From Climacium dendroides (lineage: Eukaryota > Streptophyta > Bryopsida > Hypnales > Climaciaceae), in the NCBI GenBank assembly GCA_950106755.1, contig OX467092.1:27356582-27420581 (forward strand): 64,000 nt of DNA. Reading direction: 5' to 3'. Below, piece by piece: positions 23,200-32,441 of the stretch. Under the pieces are notes generated by a model, which did no database searches, was not told the DNA's origin, and saw nothing but the letters and a program-made list of their open reading frames with translations. The stretch's first letter is position 1, and every line of letters begins with the position of its first letter. The translations under genes and the position numbers were made by a program.

Positions 23200-25010
23200 A
23201 AAAATTTGTCCCTGTTCGGTGGACTTCAGTTGTCCGACCAAGATTTACGGTTTAGGGATTCAAAAAATTATGGGATCCAAAAGTCTTCCTCGGCGCCGAG
23301 GCAGTTCGGAGGGCCTCTTCAAGGTGAGTTTTACCGCCTTCAATTTGTCCCTGTTCGGTGGACTTCAGCTGTCCGACCAAGATTTACGGTTTAGGGATTC
23401 AAAAAATTATGGGATCCAAAAGTCTTCCTCGGCGCCGAGGCAGATTGGAGGGCCTCTTCAAGGTGAGTTTTACCGCCTTCAATTTGTCCCTGTTCAGTAG
23501 ACTTCAGCTGTCCGACCAAGATTCACGGTTTAGGGATTCAAAAAATTATGGGATCCAAAAGTCTTCCTCGGCGCCGAGGCAGATCGGAGGGCCTCTTCAA
23601 GGTGAGTTTTACCGCCTTCAATTTGTCCCTGTTCGGTAGACTTCAGCTGTCCGACCAGGATTCACGGTTTAGGGATTCAAAAAATTATGGAATCCAAAAG
23701 TCTTCCTCGGTGCCGAGGCAGATCGGAGGGCCTCTTCAAGGTGAGTTTTACTGCCTTCAATTTGTCCCTGTTCGGTGGACTTCAGCTGTCCGACCAAGAT
23801 TCACGGTTTAGGGATTCAAAAAATTATGGGATCCAAAAGTCTTCCTCGGCGCCGAGGCAGATTGGAGGGCCTCTTCAAGGTGAGTTTTACCGCCTTCAAT
23901 TTGTCCCTGTTCAGTAGACTTCAGCTGTCCGACCAAGATTCACGGTTTAGGGATTCAAAAAATTATGGGATCCAAAAGTCTTCCTCGGCGCCGAGGCAGA
24001 TCGGAGGGCCTCTTCAAGGTGAGTTTTACCGCCTTCAATTTGTCCCTGTTCGGTAGACTTCAGCTGTCCGACCAGGATTCACGGTTTAGGGATTCAAAAA
24101 ATTATGGGATCCAAAAGTCTTCCTCGGCGCCGAGGCAGATCGGAGGGCCTCTTCAAGGTGAGTTTTACCGCCTTCAATTTGTCCCTGTTCGGTAGACTTC
24201 AGCTGTCCGACCAGGATTCACGGTTTAGGGATTCAAAAAATTATGGAATCCAAAAGTCTTCCTCGGTGCCGAGGCAGATCGGAGGGCCTCTTCAAGGTGA
24301 GTTTTACTGCCTTCAATTTGTCCCTGTTCGGTGGACTTCAGCTGTCCGACCAAGATTCACGGTTTAGGGATTCAAAAAATTATGGGATCCAAAAGTCTTC
24401 CTCGGCGCCGAGGCAGATTGGAGGGCCTCTTCAAGGTGAGTTTTACCGCCTTCAATTTGTCCCTGTTCAGTAGACTTCAGCTGTCCGACCAAGATTCACG
24501 GTTTAGGGATTCAAAAAATTATGGGATCCAAAAGTCTTCCTCGGCGCCGAGGCAGATCGGAGGGCCTCTTCAAGGTGAGTTTTACCGCCTTCAATTTGTC
24601 CCTGTTCGGTAGACTTCAGCTGTCCGACCAGGATTCACGATTTAGGGATTCAAAAAATTATGGGATCCAAAAGTCTTCCTCGGCGCCGAGGCAGATCGGA
24701 GGGCCTCTTCAAGGTGAGTTTTACCGCCTTCAATTTGTCCCTGTTCGGTAGACTTCAGCTGTCCAACCAGGATTCACGGTTTAGGGATTCAAAAAATTAT
24801 GGGATCCAAAAGTCTTCCTCGGCGCCGAGGCAGTTCGGAGGGCCTCTTCAAAGTGAGTTTTACCGCCTTCAATTTGTCCCTGTTCGGTGGACTTCAGTAA
24901 ACCGACCAAGATTTACGGTCTAGTGTTTGAAAATACTATGGGATCCAGAAGTCTTCCTCGACGCCGAGGCAGTTCGGACGGCCTCATCAAGGTGAGTATT
25001 ACCGCCTTCA
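23200..25010 (+). repeat. 139-bp tandem array, about 13 monomers, each with a 14-bp palindrome
   Basis: Thirteen monomers repeat exactly every 139 bp. Each contains CCTCGGCGCCGAGG, a perfect palindrome, at 23288, 23427, 23566 and so on; two units read GGTGCC and the last CGACGCC at the centre. Variants recur every four monomers (556 bp): the units starting near 23762-24179 and near 24318-24596 have the same order, showing higher-order duplication. The edges are more diverged. Since 139 is not a multiple of 3, the array gives a ladder of overlapping ORFs with the same peptides; these are not treated as genes. Each monomer also has an ATG-initiated 18-codon run ending in AAG|GTGAGT and an upstream CTTCAG. 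Confidence 0.9.
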
Positions 25011-25303
25011 GTTTGTAGGAAGATTCCTGTCGATTCCTGTCTAATTATATCAAAGACCTTGTTCGTTGTAGTGCCTAGACAAGTTCTTGTCCTTTTGCAT
25101 GGAATTTCAAGTGTAACATCGAAGCTTGTAGTTCATGTGAAGCACTGTTACATATAGCTTTCTTTTTTGTGAAGATTGTCAATTGCTGTTCATAATATCA
25201 CAGATCAATAGCTAGCAATGCCTGTTGAAACCATTCTCTGACTGCTATGGGCTTTTTCTAGAGCTTATTGAGTTTCTGTTTTTTTCTTCGAATTGCAGCT
25301 GAA

Positions 25304-25427
25304 GTCGCACATGCCTTCTGCACTACTAGAGTCTATTGATCAATGGTTGACGGATCTGTTGAACCTGCTGGATTCAGTAGTCTTGAGAACTAAATGGATG
25401 CTCCGGAACAAGAGGCAAGACTAAAGC
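25304..25427 (+). CDS. Possible short terminal exon, unknown
   Basis: A strong 3' splice site (TTTTTTCTTCGAATTGCAG) is followed by about 41 open codons (LKSHMPSALLESIDQWLTDL...) ending in TAA. Just upstream the last monomers of the tandem array provide AAG|GTGAGT donors. It is possibly a captured or host-derived exon. No function is recognised. Confidence 0.25.
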
Positions 25428-26036
25428 TTTGGATAAGAGCTTTGCAGATTTGCTGTAACCTAGTTTCCCATCATAGGTGTGGATTCTCATTCCTTTGTTA
25501 ATCCAGAGTTTTGTAGCAGTTTTGACTTGGTCATATGATGGCCTTCTCTGAGTCCCATTTTTTCTTTCCGCCAGTGGATGCTATGTTCTTTGACTGATTC
25601 TTGTGATATAGAAATTTTCCCTATTGTCAAAAAACGAACAAAAAATGGTCCCCGCCTTAATTATACTGTTCAAATTGTTTTTTTCAAACGATAAATCCTG
25701 GTCCTATTGGGGTAAAGCACCAGCCTCAATTTCGCCTTTCTTTGGCTTATCATTAATTTTCTCATTGGAAGCTGAAGGGCATGTTTCGGGGTGGCTAGGT
25801 TGACAACTGGTGGAAGAAACTACTTCCAAAGGTAGCTCCTGAATTGTTTTCAGCAGAGGGTTTAGTGATTATGGTTCAGGTAATTTTCTTTCCACGTCGT
25901 GATTCTTTACTAACAATGAATTGCGTTTAGGGTGAATAACATGATGGTGAAGGATAGATCTTTTAATTAGGAGAAAGAATTGAAAATAATCTTACTAATA
26001 ACGTGAGTGTACTTAGGTCTTTAATATGAATTGATC
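25428..26036. other. Noncoding spacer in INNER
   Basis: No gene or repeat recognised. Confidence 0.4.
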
Positions 26037-26200
26037 TATCCCTGTTCGGTGGACTTCAACTGTCCGACCAAGATTTGCGGTGTGGTTTCTAAATATTATG
26101 GGATCTAGAAGGCATCCTCGACGCCAAGGCAGTTTGGAGGGCTGCTATCATCCCAAATTTTACCCAACAACCGAAAGCCTTCCTCGGTGCCGAGGGAGCT
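26037..26200 (+). repeat. Isolated diverged 139-bp monomer plus palindrome fragments
   Basis: TCCCTGTTCGGTGGACTTCA, ...TGTCCGACCAAGATTTGCGG and TCCTCGACGCCAAGGCAG reproduce one monomer with about 15-20% change. A further copy of the palindrome, CCTCGGTGCCGAGG, follows at 26182-26195; others are at 26731-26744, 26825-26838 and, one base altered, 18678-18691 in the transposase A intron. Confidence 0.75.
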
Positions 26201-26326
26201 CGAAGGGCTCCAGTTGATCAACACTTCAAGCGCGGGTGAGGCACGGACCAGGTTCACGGAATTTCAAACGCATGTCCTCCTAGCGGGGTTCTGATCAGAT
26301 TGCGATGTGGCCCCGTGGCCTGTGTA

Positions 26327-26693
26327 CAAGAATGGAACGTGTGGGAGTTTGGATGACGCTTGAGATTCTGACCTCATGAAGGTTCGTGATGTAATCACGT
26401 GGACCGTGATGATTTGGTGCACCTGCCAAACACGGCTGTGGCACAGTCTTCCAAGCGGAACTTATGTGTGAGCACTGCTCTTGTCCACCTGTCTAGAAAA
26501 TTGTGGCGGTTTGGTTGATTCTCGGCTAGTATTGGACTGGATGGAGGATCGTGAGGTGTTCACGTTTAACGTGATGATCTGTGAGACTGCCGAACGCGGA
26601 TGTGGGCAAGAAGCATATGATCAGTTCATGCAAATGCATAGGGAAGCCATCGAATTTCATGCATGCATGTTCTCGAGCGTTCTAAATCCGTGA
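26327..26693 (+). pseudogene. Degraded PPR-repeat fragment captured in INNER
   Basis: Two consecutive PPR-like motifs are readable: CGSLDDA(stop)DSDLMKVRDVITWTVMI (about 26338-26417) and NCGGLVDSRLVLDWMEDREV followed by FTFNVMI...GCGQEAYDQFMQM (about 26496-26640). These are the hallmark PPR strings (CGSLDDARxVFDxM..RDVxTWTVMI, GxGQEAYxLFxQM) in different frames with stops. PPR proteins bind organellar RNA. Here a short dead piece lies between copies of the palindrome repeat, as in gene capture by Pack-MULEs. A low-activity host origin by ordinary duplication is the alternative. Confidence 0.7.
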
Positions 26694-27150
26694 TCAAGCA
26701 TAGGGCTTTGAAATGGGACATGGGAACTGGTCTCGGCGCCGAGGGAGCGTAAATCGTTATCTTCAACAAACAGAAAGTCAAGTTCTACCTGAGGTTCAAG
26801 ATAGTCCCCGCTACCAGAAGTCCGCCTCGGTGCCGAGGTGACCTGTGGCTCAAGTTGTTGAAGCAAGACGGATGCACTTCAGTTACTGTATGTCGGATGC
26901 CAAATTGATTTTAGGCAGCCCTCAAGAATCCAGTTCATGAAATGGGTACAGAAGGTCGAACCCCAAAATGATACACCACGGCGCTGAGGCTGCTTCAGTG
27001 ATCGGGACTCTGGACTCCGGGGCTTGTTTTTAATGCGATGGGAGCTACTTCATTCTCATTACGTGGCTGTTCGGGTATTACCTGTTTTATTTATTATCAA
27101 TTTATTAATTGCTTCATTGAATTTATGAATTTATATTTTGTCTTTTACAG

Positions 27151-30100
27151 GTTGTGGAAGATAAATCTCCCGGCTCACAATGCATGGGTGTTGAAGAGGA
27201 GCACACTGGTGGAGATTTAGATAGAGAAAGGACATCTTCAGTGCAGAATAAGGAGATTGCCGAAACAGACTTCACCACTGAAGATGCCTTTCGAAAGTCT
27301 CAGAAAGTGAACTCAGTGGCCTCGATTTCGGCTTTAAGACTGAAACCAAATTCAATATCTCGGCTCCGAATTCCCTTGTGCCGCCTTGTCATTATGCCCA
27401 TGATTCAACCTGCACTTCAATGTGACTTCACCTGATTAGAACAGGAGTTTGTGCATGGGTACCGAGATGGTTCCAATGTGTTTTATGTGTCTCTTACTAA
27501 CGAGCAAGGCGATATTCAACTGGTATCTGATGTTGACAAGGAGGCATGGGGGCCACTATGGAATGAGGAGAATGACATCTTTAATTCCATTCTCAATGCA
27601 ACACCAGGCTTGGAGAACTTTCAGAACTCGAAATTCTTTGTTTGTGATGGAAATCACAGGTTGATGGCGTGGTCATCCTACATTTCGAAATATCATTCAA
27701 CTGATCGAGATTGGCATATCTCGGTTGATTCCATAGTTTTGGAGACGAAGGGGAGGATTGGTGAAGTCATACATGCAATGCATGATATAAACCAGTAAGT
27801 GCATCCATTGATCAATTTTGTTTGATTTCGGGTTTTTTTAATGTTTATATTTTAATTTTACTTATCATCTTATTTTTGATTCGCAGGCATACCGAAAATT
27901 CGTTTATCAAAACGAATTTAGTACACACGTTATATCGTATCCAAAAATACGGAGTTCTTCCGTTGGACAAATTTGCAAAACATTTGAGTGAATTTGAGAT
28001 GGCACAATGCACTACTAACATTCGAAAGAGTTGGTATACGATGTCGGTTGAGGTTTTCACTTCATTTATTTTTTGGGTAAAATATCTCATTCAACGTTTC
28101 CATGAATTTCTTTCATTTTTTTTTATTTTGACGAAAATTTGCTAATTTTTTTGTGGTGTGTAGTATGAGATTGCTGCAGCAGCTGATTTGGCATGCCGAA
28201 TATTCAAAGAAGAAACTGCAGCAGAAGACCAATCTCCGGAAAGCATTCTGGTTGTGATGAAATCGGCTACCAAGGAAACAACATCCAAGTTGCAGCAGAA
28301 GCTGAATAAGTTGACTGCAGTTGCTAATCCCCAGTTTGGTCCTGATTTCCTTAAAGAGGTATGAATTTCTAGACCGAGTCAAATATTAGAATCTATATTT
28401 ATTGCTTAAGTTTAATGGATTTATTTTAACTTTCATGTTTCTGCGATGTAGATTGAGAGACACTATACACAGAACATCAGTCCAGAGATGACGCTTGAGA
28501 AGTTGCAATTGATTGTAACTTCGAATGTGAGCAATCAGTATAAAGTGAGGTGGCTTCAATGGTGGAATTGTTCTAATGAAACACAGGAGGCATTATGGTT
28601 TCCACTGAAGCCGGTTGGTGAGAGTGATTTGAAGGCCTTCCTAGTGAAAGCTTGTTGGTATGTTTGGGTAAGTAATTTTCTTCAGTTTAATGTTTTCTCA
28701 AATTCCACTCTTCTTCATTGAAGTGATGGATGTTTTTTTATCATCTTTATATATTTCCTTTGGCATATCTATACTCTCTTCATTCCATAGATTGAAGAAA
28801 TGGGCTCCGAAATGTTTGAGGACATTGCCAAGAAGGATCGGTTGCCGCTGGTTATGGATTCACCCAAAAAACCGGCCATTTTTTCTGATTATGTTGAGGG
28901 ATGGCGGATTCTAGTTTGGGACAAAGCATTTCTGTCTCATTTCAGAGGGCAAGAAGGTTTCAAGAAGTCAGATGACTTCAAAAAGCGCAATGGCACTGAC
29001 TTAGTATTGAAGCGTGTCCTTTTCCGGTAAGAATTCGATCGCATGCGTTCCATAATCTTGTTCTTGTGAATTGAATTGCATTAAGATGGAATGTTTTCAT
29101 TTTTTTCAAACGATAAATTTTTTCTGTATCTACAGGTATTTCAAGTATGAGCTGTTGGAAAATGGGGCCATTGCAAAGCGCGATTTACCCCTTTTTCTGT
29201 CCACATGGGTGGATATTAATTCCGAACATTGTATGTTTTCCCAGTCTCAATTGCAATGGTGGACAAGTGCACACCTGAAGACGGGTGCTTGGTACCTGGA
29301 TTGCCCCCCGGAGTTTACACCTGAGTCTGAGGAGGAGTTGAAATGGTCTATTGATTCCCACAGTCGTGAAGAAGAGATCAATGATTTTGCTGGTCTTGAC
29401 GAGCAAGCAAGAGCTAAAGCATTGAAGAAGCGGGAAGAAGCTGACAAAAGAATTGTCTTGAAGAATTCCGAGGCAGTGAACAAAGCCAAGGAAAAACTAA
29501 CAAAGAAGTCTTTGAAGGAGACCAAAGAGGCATCGACACCAAGGAAGGGTAGGAAGAGGAAGACCAATGATGAAGTTCCACTTTCATCTACAAAAGACGA
29601 GGTTTCTCAGCATCAAGGGTCTTTCTCCCGCGGCACCAAACGTGATGCAGACTTCGCATCACTTAGCGAAGAAGGCATGCTACACGGCCCATCCACCTCT
29701 GAGTTCTTACAGGACTCAGAGATTTCCTTGTCTGAGTTGATTTTGAATCATTCTTTGGAAACTGTTCTAGATGATCCTCTTCCCCAGGTGTACCACGACA
29801 TTATAAAATTCCTGGACAAGGTCAGTTTCTTTACTTGCTTTGAATTCTTTGATCAATATATTTTATTGACATTCAATAAATTTTTATTTTTTTTATACTT
29901 ATCGTTACGTGTGTATTGCAGCATAAGGGGGAAAAAGAACGTCTCTTCAAAGGAAAGAAGAGTGATTCCCCACGAGTCGACCTTATTATTGGAGACATAC
30001 CTGAGGGCTTGCCCGTCCCTGGTTTGTCTTTACCTAGAACCAGCATTCCTAAGTGGAATGCGGAAGATCCAGAGTGGCTACAGTTGTTTTTTGAATTCAG

Positions 30101-31480
30101 TGACGGCCATATTCATGACGATGGAGCTGTTATTATTATATATCCTTTGAGGGCGATAACGAAGGCTACCATTGTGTAATACGGTGTTACCTACTCTTTC
30201 GAGCCGATGAAAGATTGGTGGGGAACAAATGCTTTGCATTTGGCATCACCTATAACTCCAGGGAGAACAGTAGATTCCTTTGTCATTTCACTTCTGGATT
30301 TTTATAATTTTTTAAAGGTGTTTTATTGTCAAACATAGAATTTGCATAGTTTAGTATTGTACTTTCGATTTTAATGCATTGTTTGATTATATAAAATCAT
30401 ACCTATATTCCTTGAATGGTATAGTCTTCTTTGATTTAACTAAATCCTATACATCTTCTTTTTTGCAGACACAGCGGTTCGAAATTATGTTGCTTGTCAG
30501 GAAATTGCCCAGTATTCAGCCTTTGAAGTTTCAATTCCAGCCATGCCCGCCAAATTTAGCAAAACTAAATTTGGATGTGGCGGCTAATGATATCCTTCAG
30601 AATTTCACAAACTTGGAGACTATGACAATGGATTGCAACTCCAAGCCTTGGAGAGGGGCGAGAGAAAAAGACCCTCGATTATTGCAAATGCTAATCCAAC
30701 GATGCTCATTTTTAAATGACATTGTTATGGATTGCACTGTTGCAACAGGTATTATCAAGTGACTTCGATGATACTTGTTTTTTATTTTCACTTCTCTCTT
30801 ATGCTTGCCAATGTCTTCTTACTTATTGTATTTGTGTTTTATTTGATACCAGGGGCTTCAATCCACACTTGCAGGAACTTGGGTAGGCACATAATTGCAC
30901 TTGAGTCCGACAAAGCCCTATTTGATGCGGTTTTGGCTCCTATGATTCGCCCAATTGCAGAGGTTACTAAACCATCCTCAACAGTCCTTTTGCTTGACGC
31001 CGATGAAGATGCAGTGGAAGTTCAAGTCCCACGCATTGTCAAGAAATCTCGTTTCACATGTGAATAAGTCTACCGGTTAACATTATTTTTTAGCATTACA
31101 TGTGTAGTTCTAATGCTATTGTCATTCTTCTTTTACATTCACCTTATATATATGATTTATCATCAAAGTGATTGATAATTACGTTCTAATACTTCTTTGA
31201 TTTGTGCAGCATGATTTCAAACAAGGCAACTCAGCGTCCTTTTTTCACTTTGCCTTCTTTTTTCCCAAGCCCGAAGAAGTCATACATATTGCCGTCATAT
31301 GCAGAGGCTATAGCATCTACTTTAGCATTTGAAAAAGACATTCCTGCACGGAAGAAGTATACTTCTATAGATCTAAGAGTTTTAAAGTTTGTGGATGTGG
31401 AAGCTTTAGAATCAGATACAGAGACATCGTCGGCTGATAGTAGTGGCCATTCTCAGTCTATGTCTACATCTTCTTTCTGA
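27151..31480 (+). pseudogene. ParB-like / beta-class DNA-methyltransferase-like fusion gene, INNER copy
   Basis: Ten exons: 27151-27794, 27887-28076, 28164-28358, 28452-28667, 28791-29026, 29136-29820, 29922-30269, 30469-30748, 30853-31063 and 31210-31480, about 1,092 codons. Exon 1 holds a ParB/sulfiredoxin-like domain (RIPLCRLV, FFVCDGNHRLMAW). Exons 2-6 hold a helical and charged middle with a basic, NLS-like GRKRKTND. Exon 7 has DLIIGDIPEG, in the position of methyltransferase motif IV (DPPY). Exons 8-9 have NDIVMDCTVATG and GRHIIALESD, in the position of motif I and the following acidic strand; this order is the beta class. Lesions: TGA in exon 1 (27433), TAA in exon 7 (30177), and a GT>AT change at the last donor (31064). 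A role in modifying or protecting element DNA is inference. It is transcribed away from transposase A. Confidence 0.75.
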
Positions 31481-32345
31481 TTCCTTTGTTTGTTACATTA
31501 CACTTAATGGATTTCATTTTATCTAATATTATATGTTGTTTTTGGTCTTTAAACCATCAGTATTCTGTTACCTTAACTTCTGTTAGAATATAAAATGTAC
31601 AAGTTATTATTTGGTTCAAATCTTTAGTTTTTGCTTACAGGATTAATAAGAGGGGTCCTCTCTTTTGCCTTTTCATCTAGGCTTATGTTTTTTTTGGCTT
31701 TTTTTTTCTACTCTTATCTCTTCATTGTCTAGCCAGCCTTTGTTGGTTTAGCTGCCTTCTACTTGGTTTCCATGTTTTTTCTCAATGGTTTCTTTCTATT
31801 TGTTCTGAAAATAAGTAAATAAATAAATGTAAAAGTTATGTATGATATAGTAATCATTATGTCTGCCTATTGTGATAATGCGAAGTGGTCTTCTCACCCT
31901 AAAAATAAAAACTATCAAAAATGGTTAGAAGATCATCTATATTTTACTTCATATAATCTATTTACTATTTCATTTAATAAGCTGCTCTTCTTTAGCTTAG
32001 ACAAACATATAGAGGACATCATTTCAATGTGAAAAATGAATGAATTTAGGTAGGAACTTTGAAATGGATAAAATGCACTACACAAGTTATGTCCATGGAT
32101 TATGTTATTTTTCTTTAAATTCTAAACCCTAATCATATCAAAGAAGTTGTCAACAAATTCCACTACAAATGATTTGAGTGCCCTCTAAAAAAAAAAATTA
32201 ATTACCATTTCTTCTTTTCATTTTGCATTAAATCATTATTGAAGAATCCACGGTTATAGGATAGTCTATTTATTTAAAAAATAAAAAAATAAAAACCAAA
32301 AAAATCCATGGTCATAGGTACCTTCTAAATTTTAAAATCAAAAAA
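31481..32345. other. INNER right noncoding arm
   Basis: AT-rich. No gene is seen. It contains two inverted copies of the 14-mer motif (32247-32260 and 32305-32318). Confidence 0.5.
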
Positions 32346-32351
32346 ATGTAC

Positions 32352-32432
32352 AGTCATATGTTCACAAGCTCGCAGCTTCACGCTCACAGGCTCGCAGGCT
32401 CACGCTCACAGGCTCACAAAATAGCAACCCTG
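32352..32432 (-). repeat. INNER right terminal inverted repeat with GAGC repeats
   Basis: Read on the minus strand it begins CAGGGTTGCTATTTTGTGAG and continues with GTGAGC, GCGAGC and GTGAGC words, mirroring 16656-16740. Confidence 0.75.
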
Positions 32433-32441
32433 CGGGAGAAA
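32433..32441 (+). repeat. Target-site duplication of INNER, right copy (CGGGAGAAA)
   Basis: Exact repeat of 16647-16655, directly after the right end of INNER. Transposase B coding sequence resumes here on the minus strand. Confidence 0.9.

Larger units (their letters stand above)
16656..32432. mobile_element. INNER element: 15.8-kb MULE-like transposon with SWIM transposase and ParB-methyltransferase-like gene
   Basis: Its ends are CAGCGGTGCTAGATTGTGAG (left) and, inverted, CAGGGTTGCTATTTTGTGAG (right), with a perfect 9-bp duplication CGGGAGAAA. It carries transposase A (minus, 17156-21037), a 139-bp palindromic tandem array (about 23200-25010), a degraded PPR fragment (26327-26693) and a ten-exon ParB-methyltransferase-like gene (plus, 27151-31480). 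It is inserted in exon 2 of the homologous transposase gene of OUTER. The CAGGG-type end recalls hAT elements, but the duplication length and the transposase motifs fit MULE better. Confidence 0.85.

Noticed and set aside
23206..24923. Ladder of 76-93 codon ORFs with identical peptides
   Set aside because: They are frame-shifted readings of the 139-bp tandem repeat. The period is not a multiple of three and the same peptide simply reappears in each frame.
23288..24970. CRISPR-like array (regular repeats with palindromes)
   Set aside because: The whole 139-bp unit is repeated, with no unique spacers, and the context is a plant-type nuclear genome with introns.
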